Under the pieces are notes generated by a model that saw only the letters and a program-made list of their open reading frames with translations, was not told the origin of the DNA and did no database searches. Below, in pieces: positions 22,539 through 30,322 of a stretch of 33,428 nucleotides of DNA. This DNA is from Clostridia bacterium (lineage in GTDB: Bacteria; Bacillota; Clostridia; Oscillospirales; Acutalibacteraceae), in assembly GCA_017938985.1 (NCBI GenBank), contig JAGBAK010000117.1, positions 1 through 33,428 on the forward strand, read 5' to 3'. How positions within the stretch are numbered: position 1 is the first letter of the stretch; each line of letters starts with the position of its first letter. A program made the translations under genes and the position numbers.

Positions 22539-23952
22539 GAGCGGCTTTTCCCTCGGGAGTGTCACGGTAAAACTGCGTTTTGGGGTTAGGATGCTTTGTT
22601 GAACTCCAAAGATCTTCCGCAACAGGCTTCCATGCAGCGGCAAACTTATCGCATCTTGAGCAAAGAGTTTCTGCGCTTTCGGGTTCGATAAGGTCTGTTG
22701 ATTCCGCACCTGTTTCGGCAATTATCTTACGCAGACAATCGGGATTTTCAAGCATGGGACACGGTCTTAAGTGGTTATCGTTAAAGGGCTGATTGTGGTA
22801 ATATGCCTGGAAAAGAGGTCTTTTGAGCGCTTCAAGCAGAGTATGCGTTCTGATGTTGGAATCCGAATAATGAATGAACACGCAGGGTTCCATATCGCCT
22901 TCGGAGTTGATGTGAAAATAGTTTCTGCCGCCTGCAATGCAGCCGCCGACGTATTCCGCATCGTTCTGGAAATCCATAACAAAAATTGGCTTGCCTGTTT
23001 TGCTGTTGCGTACCTGACGAAGCCATTTGTACATATGAACTCTGTCATCAGGCTGAGGAATAAGCTCGGGTACTGCATCATGACCAACGGGCATATAAGC
23101 AAAATAAAGAGCAAATTTTGCGCCTTTTTCAACCATAAGGTCCATAAACTCGTCGCTTGTGACCGAAGGAACGTTTTTGCTTGTATAGCATACGGAAATG
23201 CCGAAAAGCATACCGTTTTTCTTTAAGAGGTCCATAGCTTCAATGGTTTTTGAATAGGAGCCGTCGCCTCTTCTGAAATCGTTGCTTGCTTCGTCGCCTT
23301 CAATGCTCAATGCAAGGGTAAGGTTGCCGACCTCTTTCATTTTGTCGCAGAAAGCCTGGTCAATAAGTGTTGCGTTGGTATAGGCAAGAAATGCACAGTC
23401 GGGATTTTCGCGGCAGATTGTTAAAATTTCGTCCTTCTTAATAAGGGGTTCGCCGCCTGTGAGCATATAAAAATGTGTGCCGAGCTCTGTGCCCTGGTTA
23501 ACAATGCTTCTCATTTCGTCAAGCGAAAGGTTTGACTTGTGACCGTATTCTGCAGACCAGCAGCCTTTGCAGTGAAGATTGCAGGCACTTGTGGGGTCAA
23601 AGAGAAGAATAAAAGGAATGTTGCACTTATATTTTTCTCTGTTTTCACGCACAGCCTTTGTGCCGTTTACACCTGCACCGAGACCGAGGGCAAGAATCAT
23701 TTTTTTGATAATGTCGGGGTCGATTTCATTGATGATATTCATTGCAAAACGGTTCCAGACGTTGTTTTCGTCAAGAACGGCTTTACGGAAAGATTCAAAG
23801 TTTTTGGCAGGGAATGCTCCGCCCATAAGTTTTTCGGAAAGATTGATAAGTTTAATCAGATTTTCCGCAGGATTCTTTTTAACATATTTAAAAATACCGT
23901 CAAAAGCAACCGAAGCTGAAGCTCTCTGAATTTTTTCTTTTGCGGTCATCAT
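22516..23952 (-). CDS. Radical SAM protein with SPASM-like Cys-rich C-terminus
   Basis: A 478-residue radical SAM enzyme. The 4Fe-4S cluster motif CxxxCxxC is at C124, C128 and C131 (ACNLHCKGCW), with the SAM-contacting MLTGGEP about 40 residues later. The C-terminal third has many Cys (GGCIAGG, EPCVF, RPCPMLENPDC, LCSRC), as in SPASM/twitch domains that hold auxiliary clusters. Substrate is unknown; no peptide precursor gene is seen nearby. The N-terminal 110 residues are a helical domain that I do not recognise. Of the clustered starts, ATG 23952 lies seven bases after GGAGGG and is preferred over TTG 23958. Confidence 0.88.
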   Translation of the reverse strand: MMTAKEKIQRASASVAFDGIFKYVKKNPAENLIKLINLSEKLMGGAFPAKNFESFRKAVLDENNVWNRFAMNIINEIDPDIIKKMILALGLGAGVNGTKAVRENREKYKCNIPFILLFDPTSACNLHCKGCWSAEYGHKSNLSLDEMRSIVNQGTELGTHFYMLTGGEPLIKKDEILTICRENPDCAFLAYTNATLIDQAFCDKMKEVGNLTLALSIEGDEASNDFRRGDGSYSKTIEAMDLLKKNGMLFGISVCYTSKNVPSVTSDEFMDLMVEKGAKFALYFAYMPVGHDAVPELIPQPDDRVHMYKWLRQVRNSKTGKPIFVMDFQNDAEYVGGCIAGGRNYFHINSEGDMEPCVFIHYSDSNIRTHTLLEALKRPLFQAYYHNQPFNDNHLRPCPMLENPDCLRKIIAETGAESTDLIEPESAETLCSRCDKFAAAWKPVAEDLWSSTKHPNPKTQFYRDTPEGKAALEKSKKE

Positions 23953-24040
23953 GCTCAATCCCTCCTTTTCTTTTGATGTTGCATACTAAATCAGTATATC
24001 ACAGGTTTTTGAATGTGTCTATAAAAATTTTGTGAATTAT

Positions 24041-24070
24041 TTGTTTTTTTCTTGCTTTAGTGTTTATAAT
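24041..24070 (+). promoter_or_regulatory. Promoter of the TVP38-type gene
   Basis: TTGTTT (24041-24046) and TATAAT (24065-24070) are 18 bases apart. The expected start is near 24077, leaving a leader of about 37 bases with the GGAGG site at its end. It lies in the divergent gap with the radical SAM gene. Confidence 0.55.
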
Positions 24071-24113
24071 AGGTTATTATTAACTGGAATAATCACGATA
24101 GCGGAGGAAAAAA

Positions 24114-24803
24114 GTGAAAAATAAAAAGTTTGAAACAAAAACTTTAATCGGAATTGCGGCAAGAATTGCAGTTTCATTTGTTATTATTGCCGTCATATTC
24201 TGGAAATATGATGAGCTTAAAAACATTGACGTAAGAGCTATTGTTGATGCTTCCGGAAATTTTGCAATTGCCGTTATAAGCATTCTGGGCGTTTATCTTC
24301 TCAAATCGCTCACCTTTGTTGTGCCTGCGTCGATTGTATATATCGCAGTCGGTATGGCGTTTGATTGGTGGATTGCGTTGCTTATTAATGCGGCAGGTAT
24401 AGCTCTTGAGGTTACTGCAACATACTTTTTCGGAAAAATTATGGGCGGTAAAAAGGTTGTTGAAAAGGTTGAAAGCACCAAATACGGCGAAAAACTGCTT
24501 AAAATGCAAAGCAAAAACAAAGTTTCCGCTTTGCTTGCAATCAGATTTTTGCCCGTTTTTCCGATTGATATTGTCAGCCTGCTTCTGGGCGCAATGAGAA
24601 CACATTTCGGTCAGTATACTGCGGTTTCGCTTGGCGGAATTCTGCCCAGAGTTTTTCTTTTCACAATTCTCGGTGACGGTCTTTACAAATATATACCGAT
24701 GCAGAAGCTGGTCATTGTTGCAGTTATTCTTGTGCCCGTTGCACTGATTGCATGGGTAATCAGATATGCGGTTAAAAGCACAAAAAATAAAAAAGAGGAC
24801 TGA
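24114..24803 (+). CDS. TVP38/TMEM64 (VTT-domain) family membrane protein
   Basis: A 229-residue integral membrane protein. Hydrophobic segments are seen near residues 12-30, 47-70, 75-100, 140-160, 165-185 and 195-220. The central VTT/DedA-like signature (GIALEVTATYFFGK, RFLPVFPIDIVSLLLGAM, GILPRVFLFTILGDG) is clear. Members are linked to membrane lipid handling in other organisms; the substrate here is not known. The start is a GTG at 24114 preceded by GCGGAGG. It stands alone between its own promoter and a terminator. Confidence 0.92.
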   Translation: MKNKKFETKTLIGIAARIAVSFVIIAVIFWKYDELKNIDVRAIVDASGNFAIAVISILGVYLLKSLTFVVPASIVYIAVGMAFDWWIALLINAAGIALEVTATYFFGKIMGGKKVVEKVESTKYGEKLLKMQSKNKVSALLAIRFLPVFPIDIVSLLLGAMRTHFGQYTAVSLGGILPRVFLFTILGDGLYKYIPMQKLVIVAVILVPVALIAWVIRYAVKSTKNKKED

Positions 24804-24810
24804 TTTTAAG

Positions 24811-24840
24811 GAGCGCACTTAAAAGTTGCGCTCTTTTTTA
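24811..24840 (+). terminator. Terminator of the TVP38-type gene
   Basis: A stem GAGCGCA (24811-24817) with TGCGCTC (24827-24833) followed by TTTTTTA. It lies eight bases after the stop codon. Confidence 0.88.
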
Positions 24841-24947
24841 TATGTATATTATAAAATGTCAACTTCGGTTGATAGAAAAAACGAAATTAAAGTGGTAAAC
24901 TATTCAATGCCGCAGCAAAGCGACGTATAAAATGAAGGGAGATATAT

Positions 24948-26501
24948 ATGAAAAACATCACCAAAAAACTGTTTGCAGTGCTTCTTTCACTGCTCATTCT
25001 GTCGGCAGCGTGCCTGACCGCATTTGCCGAGAGCTTTGACGCTCTGCCCGATTTTGTTTATTTCGGCGGCGTTTCAACAAACGAGAGCGGATATTGGCTG
25101 ACAGATTCAAACGGCAAGGCAATACCCGGTACGGCTGAAAACTATAATATTGCTTATGATGCCGCAACGTCAAAAATTACGTTGAAAGACGCAAAGCTTG
25201 TAACGGCTGACCTTGAAAAATACGGCTCTCACGATATTTTAAGAAGCTGCGCAATTGCAACCTCGGGAGATACCGAAATTGCTCTTGAAGGCAAAAATGA
25301 AATCAGAGTTGTTTCCGACACACGTACCGTAAAAGAAGAAACTGCCGCAATTCAGAGTCTTAAAGGCAACGTTGATATTTACGGTGCAGGTGAGCTTGCA
25401 ATAAAAATAGAAAACAAAACCGATTGTTGCGGTATCTTTTCTGAAAACGGCAGCGTAAATATTACGGGTACTTCAGTCAGCATCAGCGGTACGGGAAAGG
25501 CAAGCAGAAAGATTACCGTTGCAGGCATTGAAGCAAAGGATGTTCTGATTGAAGAAGCGGATTTCGCCGTTGATTTTAAAGACGTTTATTATGCTTTCGG
25601 TATTCTTGACGAGCCCGAAAACTGCGTTGCATCGGTTCTTGATTCCGAAGTTGAAATGAACTTTGACGGCTGCGCAGTATCTTACGGTTTTAACATTTAT
25701 TCGGTTGTGATTGACGGCGGTAAAGTCAACGTTTCCCAGAGCGGCGGCACCAACACAACCTGCGGCATTTTTGCTTATGTCTTTGTTTGCCAAAACAGCT
25801 ATGTTGATGCAGAAATTAAAGATTCAACAGGCTCCGGCAGTGCAATTGCTTATAACAATGCGCTTATCAACAACGACAGAAACAACCAGATTTACACAGG
25901 CTCTATGTCTGCAAAAATTACTCCCGATTCGGTTGAATATTCGGTGGTATATATCAACGCAGGCAACAGCATTTTCAACCCTTATGAAAATATCTACGGC
26001 GGATATTTCAGAACGGTCAACGGCTCCGTAACTTACGGCACGAAGAATAACTGGAATATTCATTATGACCAGATGACAAACACACTCACTCTCAAGGATG
26101 CAGAGTTTGCAATGCCTCTGCGGATTCTCGGCAGCGCAAACATCGTTCTTGAAGGCGAAAATAAAATTGAATGCGCACAGGCTCCCGCACTCCAGTGCGA
26201 CCTGAACCAGAACTTCTCGGGCAGCGGAAAGCTGACACTTATTTGCGCCGATTATTTTGCAATTAACTGCAAAAACACACCTGTATTTGGTGACGGCGTT
26301 ACCGTAACCGCAAGCGCTGAGGCAGACGGAAGCAACCCCGTTGCATACAGTCCGATTGATGCAACAACCTATAAATGGGTTGAAATTCAGGGCAATGACG
26401 AGCCTGACGGCGGAGATGAAGAGCCTGAGCTTACCTTCTGGCAGAAAATAGTTAACTTTTTCAAAAGAATATTCGACGTTTTGTTTGGTTGGATAGGATA
26501 A
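24948..26501 (+). CDS. Secreted beta-repeat protein with amphipathic C-terminal tail
   Basis: A 517-residue exported protein of unknown function. Residues 1-27 form a signal peptide with a likely cut after AFA. The body is rich in short beta-strand repeats with Gly/Asn turns, as in right-handed beta-helix or carbohydrate-binding surface proteins. A stretch near residue 65 (YNIAYDAATSKITLKDAKL) recurs near residue 365 (WNIHYDQMTNTLTLKDAEF), followed in each case by IxLEGxNxI, so the chain holds a duplicated module. After an acidic linker (DEPDGGDEEPE), the last 22 residues alternate aromatic and basic residues (FWQKIVNFFKRIF) and probably bind the cell surface or membrane. A ribosome site GAAGGGAG precedes the ATG. 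I see no convincing promoter in 24841-24947. Confidence 0.85.
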   Translation: MKNITKKLFAVLLSLLILSAACLTAFAESFDALPDFVYFGGVSTNESGYWLTDSNGKAIPGTAENYNIAYDAATSKITLKDAKLVTADLEKYGSHDILRSCAIATSGDTEIALEGKNEIRVVSDTRTVKEETAAIQSLKGNVDIYGAGELAIKIENKTDCCGIFSENGSVNITGTSVSISGTGKASRKITVAGIEAKDVLIEEADFAVDFKDVYYAFGILDEPENCVASVLDSEVEMNFDGCAVSYGFNIYSVVIDGGKVNVSQSGGTNTTCGIFAYVFVCQNSYVDAEIKDSTGSGSAIAYNNALINNDRNNQIYTGSMSAKITPDSVEYSVVYINAGNSIFNPYENIYGGYFRTVNGSVTYGTKNNWNIHYDQMTNTLTLKDAEFAMPLRILGSANIVLEGENKIECAQAPALQCDLNQNFSGSGKLTLICADYFAINCKNTPVFGDGVTVTASAEADGSNPVAYSPIDATTYKWVEIQGNDEPDGGDEEPELTFWQKIVNFFKRIFDVLFGWIG

Positions 26502-26509
26502 TAAACGAA

Positions 26510-26533
26510 AACCCCGCCGGTTTAGGCGGGGTT
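26510..26533. terminator. Bidirectional terminator between convergent genes
   Basis: A 9-bp stem (26510-26518 with 26525-26533) and 6-base loop sit between the stops of the secreted-protein gene and the XRE regulator gene. T-rich tails are present in both directions, stronger on the minus strand. Confidence 0.8.
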
Positions 26534-26545
26534 ATTTGCATAATA

Positions 26546-27637
26546 TCAGATATTTTCAATCATGTTTTTGAATTCTTCGCTGTTTTTGAATTCTTCGGTA
26601 AGCTCGGTTCTTCTCATAAGACCGTCTTTCATATCCTCAAAGAAGGAGCCTTCCCAGAAACGGTATGCCTTTGTTTTGTCAAACTCAAGACCCTTTACGG
26701 CTTTTGAGGTGTGAACAAGAATATCGGGCATCTCATCATAGCTTTTTGCAAGCTTAAGACCCTTTTCAAAATGCTCAAGCGCTGCTTTTTCATCGCCTGC
26801 AACAAATTTTTTTACGCCGAGACGGTGGTGATTGATTACCATAAGATAATGGCTCTTTCCGTAGTCTCCGTCGGGCATAACCTTTTCAACAAGGTTGATA
26901 TATGCTTCGGAAATATCGCTGTCGGCGTCAAGAAAGTTTTTATATTTCCTGTTCATAATTTCGCCGAAAAGGCGGAGCATTTCGGAAATTCCGTTTGCAC
27001 AGGCAACCGCGCGCTTTTCGTCGTCGTGGGGATACATATACATTGCTTCGTAATCCCTTGTGTTCTGCATAACCGGCAACTGTTCGAGAATCTTTTCTGC
27101 CTCGGCAATGTCAACGCCGCTGTTTTTGATAAGGCTCAGGTCCCGCAGATAACGGCACATAAGTTTCTTTGTCCATATTCTGATGCTGTCAACGTTGCAG
27201 TAATTCTGCACGGTGTCATAAACTCTCTGAACTTCTGCTTTTATAGAGAGAAGATAATCGTCGTTGTGCTGTGCCTGAATAAGTGCATTGAAATATTTTG
27301 CAAGCAGGTCATAGTTGCCGGGAAATTCGGTGATTGCGGTTTTGAGCATATCTCTTGCTTCGGCAATTTTATTCCCGTTCCACAAACGGGAATATTTGTC
27401 GCAATATTCGTTGATTTGCTTTTCTTTTTCTATCATATCCGTGCCGAGAAGGCTGTCAACAGTAACACCGAAGAAAGATGCGATTGTGGGGAGCATTGTT
27501 ATATCGGGATAGGTTTCACCGCGTTCCCATTTGCTTATTGCCTGGAACGACATACCGAGAAAATCGGCGAGAGCTTCCTGAGTGAGTTCTCTTGATTTGC
27601 GAAGGTTTTTGAGGTTTTCTCCGAAACAGATAGTCAT
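26546..27637 (-). CDS. XRE-family transcriptional regulator with TPR-like C-terminal domain
   Basis: A 363-residue cytoplasmic protein. Residues 5-62 are a HTH_3 DNA-binding domain (ENLKNLRKSRELTQEALAD, then FQAISKWERGETYPDI). The remaining 300 residues are alpha-helical with repeats of the TPR kind (EKAALEHFEKGLKLAKSYDE near residue 310), a layout seen in regulators that sense a peptide or a partner protein. No adjacent signal peptide gene is visible. AAAGGTG precedes the ATG and a good promoter lies upstream at 27693-27721. It is divergent from the lipoprotein gene at 27893, but with separate promoters; a regulatory link is only possible, not shown. Confidence 0.88.
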   Translation of the reverse strand: MTICFGENLKNLRKSRELTQEALADFLGMSFQAISKWERGETYPDITMLPTIASFFGVTVDSLLGTDMIEKEKQINEYCDKYSRLWNGNKIAEARDMLKTAITEFPGNYDLLAKYFNALIQAQHNDDYLLSIKAEVQRVYDTVQNYCNVDSIRIWTKKLMCRYLRDLSLIKNSGVDIAEAEKILEQLPVMQNTRDYEAMYMYPHDDEKRAVACANGISEMLRLFGEIMNRKYKNFLDADSDISEAYINLVEKVMPDGDYGKSHYLMVINHHRLGVKKFVAGDEKAALEHFEKGLKLAKSYDEMPDILVHTSKAVKGLEFDKTKAYRFWEGSFFEDMKDGLMRRTELTEEFKNSEEFKNMIENI

Positions 27638-27692
27638 ATTATTTTATCACCTTTCAATTATTAGTGTTAACCCGGCCGGTGGTTACAAGTTG

Positions 27693-27721
27693 ATAATATC
27701 AGCTTTTTCAAAAAGAAACAA
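27693..27721 (-). promoter_or_regulatory. Promoter of the XRE regulator
   Basis: On the minus strand TTGTTT (27716-27721) and TATTAT (27693-27698) are 17 bases apart. The start would be near 27686, about 50 bases before the ATG. Confidence 0.65.
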
Positions 27722-27812
27722 TAACCCGTTTATTGAAATAAATTCTACTGTCAGGAGAATTTTTCTACGAATCGTTTTTCGTTTCTGAAACGTTGCTTTT
27801 TAAGTAAAAATG

Positions 27813-27841
27813 TTGCATTTTGTATATTATTGCGCTATAAT
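27813..27841 (+). promoter_or_regulatory. Promoter of the duplicated-domain lipoprotein
   Basis: TTGCAT (27813-27818) and TATAAT (27836-27841) are 17 bases apart; start near 27848, with GGAGGA before the ATG at 27893. Confidence 0.75.
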
Positions 27842-27892
27842 TGAAAAACAGATGAATATTATTTCATCAATTTTAAACCGGAGGAATCAACA

Positions 27893-29065
27893 ATGAAAAA
27901 GATTATCGCAATCCTTATGGCTCTTGCAATGCTTCTGAGTTTTGCTGCCTGCGGCAATAAAGATGATGATGGCAAAAAAGACAAAGACTCGGTCGGAGTT
28001 TCTGATTCAAAGGATAAAGGCGGCGAAGCTGAAACAGAAGAAGATGCTGCTGCTGTTGAAGAAGCGCTGCTTGCAGCTGCAAAAGAATATTACGCTGCCG
28101 TTTTAAGCTGCAAGGGTCAGAAAATAAAGAACATTATGCCTGCAGTTTTTGAAGAAATTTTTGAAAGCGAAGATTTTTTTGCAAATATGTCTGAAGACGA
28201 TAAGGCGTTGATAAGCGCTATTTACGGCATAGATTTCAGTTCTGTAACCGCTGTTTATGAGTTCTATGCAATCGGCATTCTTTCTGAACTCGGTGACGTT
28301 GACGATATTTCAGTCAAAGAGCTCGATTATAAGAAGCTTTCAGATGAAGAACTTGAAGAAGAAAGCAAAAAAATCAGAGAAGCAGGCGTTGAAGAATTTG
28401 AGTTTGAAGACGGAGCAAGAGCCGACGTTGATATTATTGTTACCTATTCTGACGGCGAATCTGACAGAATCACCCAGAAGCTCCTCTTCCTTATGGAAGA
28501 CGGCGCATGGAAAGTTTGCGCTGATGATGAAGCTGAGGACGGCGGCAGTTCAGATGACAATGCAGAAGGTATTCCTGCTCCCGAATCGGACGATGCGGCT
28601 ATCAACGCGGCAGCAACAGCTTATTATGACGCAATTGTAAGCGGTGACGGCGCTGCAATTAAAAACTCAATGTCATCTATTTTTGAAAAGATACTTGAAA
28701 GTGAAGATCCCTTTGCAGACTATACTGCAGAAGAAATGGCTGAAGCAGAAGCTGAATTCGGTATCAGCTTGTCAGGTCCCAACGCTTTTTATGCATTTTA
28801 TGCAGCAATGATTAAGGCAGAAACCGGCGACATTTCCGACATCGAGGTTACGGCTGTTGATTATGAAAAGCTTTCGGCTGATGAAGTTGCAACTATGAAC
28901 AGCGACCTTGCTGCAGAAGGCATAACCGGTCTGAACATCACAGACTGCGCTGAAGCAGAAGTTAAAATTGAAATCACCTTTGCTGACGGCACTGTTGAAA
29001 ATGATGTTCAGTACATTACTTTCATCGAAGAAAACGGTTCATGGAAAGTTTTCCCCGATATGTAA
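27893..29065 (+). CDS. Lipoprotein with two tandem copies of an unrecognised domain
   Basis: A 390-residue protein with a lipoprotein signal: LSFAAC, the lipidated Cys being residue 20. An acidic linker follows. Two similar domains cover about residues 53-213 and 236-390. Paired segments are AAKEYYAAVLSCKGQKIKN and ATAYYDAIVSGDGAAIKN; VFEEIFESEDFFANMSEDD and IFEKILESEDPFADYTAEE; LDYKKLSDEEL and VDYEKLSADEV; and both copies end in a (D/E)xGxWKV(C/F) strand, a pattern like DUF4878 or NTF2-like fold lipoproteins. Function is unknown. The protein is very acidic, with Asp and Glu in most loops. It has its own promoter and a strong terminator. Confidence 0.88.
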   Translation: MKKIIAILMALAMLLSFAACGNKDDDGKKDKDSVGVSDSKDKGGEAETEEDAAAVEEALLAAAKEYYAAVLSCKGQKIKNIMPAVFEEIFESEDFFANMSEDDKALISAIYGIDFSSVTAVYEFYAIGILSELGDVDDISVKELDYKKLSDEELEEESKKIREAGVEEFEFEDGARADVDIIVTYSDGESDRITQKLLFLMEDGAWKVCADDEAEDGGSSDDNAEGIPAPESDDAAINAAATAYYDAIVSGDGAAIKNSMSSIFEKILESEDPFADYTAEEMAEAEAEFGISLSGPNAFYAFYAAMIKAETGDISDIEVTAVDYEKLSADEVATMNSDLAAEGITGLNITDCAEAEVKIEITFADGTVENDVQYITFIEENGSWKVFPDM

Positions 29066-29079
29066 TTTAATAATAATCC

Positions 29080-29110
29080 GGGGCTGTATTTTACAGCCCC
29101 ATATTTTTTT
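29080..29110 (+). terminator. Terminator of the duplicated-domain lipoprotein gene
   Basis: A perfect 9-bp stem (29080-29088 with 29092-29100) with a 3-base loop and a run of seven T. It lies 14 bases after the stop codon. Confidence 0.92.
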
Positions 29111-29112
29111 AG

Positions 29113-29141
29113 TTGAAATATGCTAAGGAAAATGATATTAT
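29113..29141 (+). promoter_or_regulatory. Promoter of the zinc-ribbon membrane protein
   Basis: TTGAAA (29113-29118) and TATTAT (29136-29141) are 17 bases apart, starting only three bases after the preceding terminator's T run. Confidence 0.65.
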
Positions 29142-29177
29142 ATTATTAAATAACATAACCAAAACGGAGGTATTAAT

Positions 29178-30203
29178 ATGTTTTGTCAGAAATGCGGCGC
29201 AAACGTTGCAGAGGGAACCTCTTTTTGTCCCGCTTGCGGTAACGCTGTGGGAGCTCCCGTTGCTCCTGCTGAAAATTTCAATACAGCAACAGAGAACCAA
29301 AACAACAATGATTTTGATGCAACCGTGGCAGTACCTTTTGTGAACGGTGCATATCAGCCGCAGCAGGCTCCCGTTGCACCTCCTCCTTTTATGCCTGTTG
29401 CTCCTCAACCGCCCCAGAAAAAGAACACGGGTCTTAAAGCGGCAATTGCCGTTGTTTCGGTTATTGCGGTTGCGGCAATTGTTATGGTTATTCTTCTGGC
29501 TACAGGTATTATCGGCGGCGATAAAAAAGACGGCGAAGATACAACGGATAATGAAGGTTCAACCGTTTCACAGGTTGCAGACGGTGAAGATACAGATATC
29601 ATCATCGGCGAAACCAAATATAACAAAGACGAAGAAGAAACAAAAATACCGTCAAATAAAGACAATAACGCCGACAGCAAAAAAATCAACAGAGGTACGA
29701 TATCGGGCAACACGTATACTGCTGATTATCTGGACTTATCCTTCACAAAGCCTGACGCATGGCAGTTTGTTTCCGACAGTGAGCTTGCGCAGCTTGGCGA
29801 AATGGATGAGAGCGTTATGAATTCAGACGTTGCGGAGTATCTTGAAAACAACCTGATCTTTTACGAAATGATGGCAAGGACCATAGCAGGCAACAAAAAC
29901 GTTATCATTGCTTACGAGAGTCTTACAGCCACAGATTCAGAGGATGCAACAGTTGATGAATATTTTGACGGTGTTAAGCTTGGTATGGATTCAACCGGAC
30001 TCGGTTATCAATACAGCGAAGTTAAGAAAGAAAAGCTCGGCAACGAAACCTTCCATTCTATGCTTACAAGTATGAATTACGGCGGCGTCAGTGTTTATCA
30101 GAAGCTGTTTGTGGTTATGAAAGACAAGGTTGCGGCCACAATTATTATTACGGCAGCAAGCGAAGCGGAAATTGCTGAAATAGAAGCAATGTTTTCAAAA
30201 TGA
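29178..30203 (+). CDS. Zinc-ribbon membrane-anchored protein
   Basis: A 341-residue protein with an N-terminal zinc ribbon (CQKC at residues 3-6, CPAC at 17-20), a Pro/Gln-rich linker (about 25-80), one membrane segment (about 86-112) and a C-terminal region of about 150 residues after an acidic, Thr-rich linker. The usual topology for such proteins puts the zinc ribbon inside and the C-terminal domain outside. That domain (TADYLDLSFTKPDAWQF at its start, and TIIITAASEAEIAEIEAMF at its end) looks like a PsbP/Mog1-like fold often seen after zinc-ribbon anchors, but I cannot confirm it. GGAGG precedes the ATG. Function is unknown. Confidence 0.87.
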   Translation: MFCQKCGANVAEGTSFCPACGNAVGAPVAPAENFNTATENQNNNDFDATVAVPFVNGAYQPQQAPVAPPPFMPVAPQPPQKKNTGLKAAIAVVSVIAVAAIVMVILLATGIIGGDKKDGEDTTDNEGSTVSQVADGEDTDIIIGETKYNKDEEETKIPSNKDNNADSKKINRGTISGNTYTADYLDLSFTKPDAWQFVSDSELAQLGEMDESVMNSDVAEYLENNLIFYEMMARTIAGNKNVIIAYESLTATDSEDATVDEYFDGVKLGMDSTGLGYQYSEVKKEKLGNETFHSMLTSMNYGGVSVYQKLFVVMKDKVAATIIITAASEAEIAEIEAMFSK

Positions 30204-30211
30204 ATCAATTT

Positions 30212-30239
30212 TCGGGGCTGATTTCAGCCCCGATTTTTT
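30212..30239 (+). terminator. Terminator of the zinc-ribbon membrane protein gene
   Basis: A 10-bp stem (30212-30221 with 30224-30233) with a tight 2-base loop, or 9 bp with a 4-base loop, followed by TTTTTT. The stem core GGGGCTG/CAGCCCC resembles that of the terminator at 29080. Confidence 0.9.
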
Positions 30240-30251
30240 GTATATGTTTTC

Positions 30252-30280
30252 TTGTTTTTTCGGTGTATATGTAGTATAAT
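30252..30280 (+). promoter_or_regulatory. Promoter of the LCP-family gene
   Basis: TTGTTT (30252-30257) and TATAAT (30275-30280) are 17 bases apart; the start would be near 30287, with GGGGG as ribosome site before the GTG at 30323. Confidence 0.7.
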
Positions 30281-30322
30281 TCCGATATATAATAAATCAA
30301 GCATTATTTTGGGGGTTAAAAC

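Noticed and set aside
23950..23958. TTG start at 23958 for the radical SAM protein
   Set aside because: It leaves only one base after GGAGGG; the ATG at 23952 has normal spacing.
24858..24873. Small hairpin with a TTCG loop before the secreted-protein gene
   Set aside because: The stem is only five pairs and an A run, not a T run, follows; too little to call a regulatory element.
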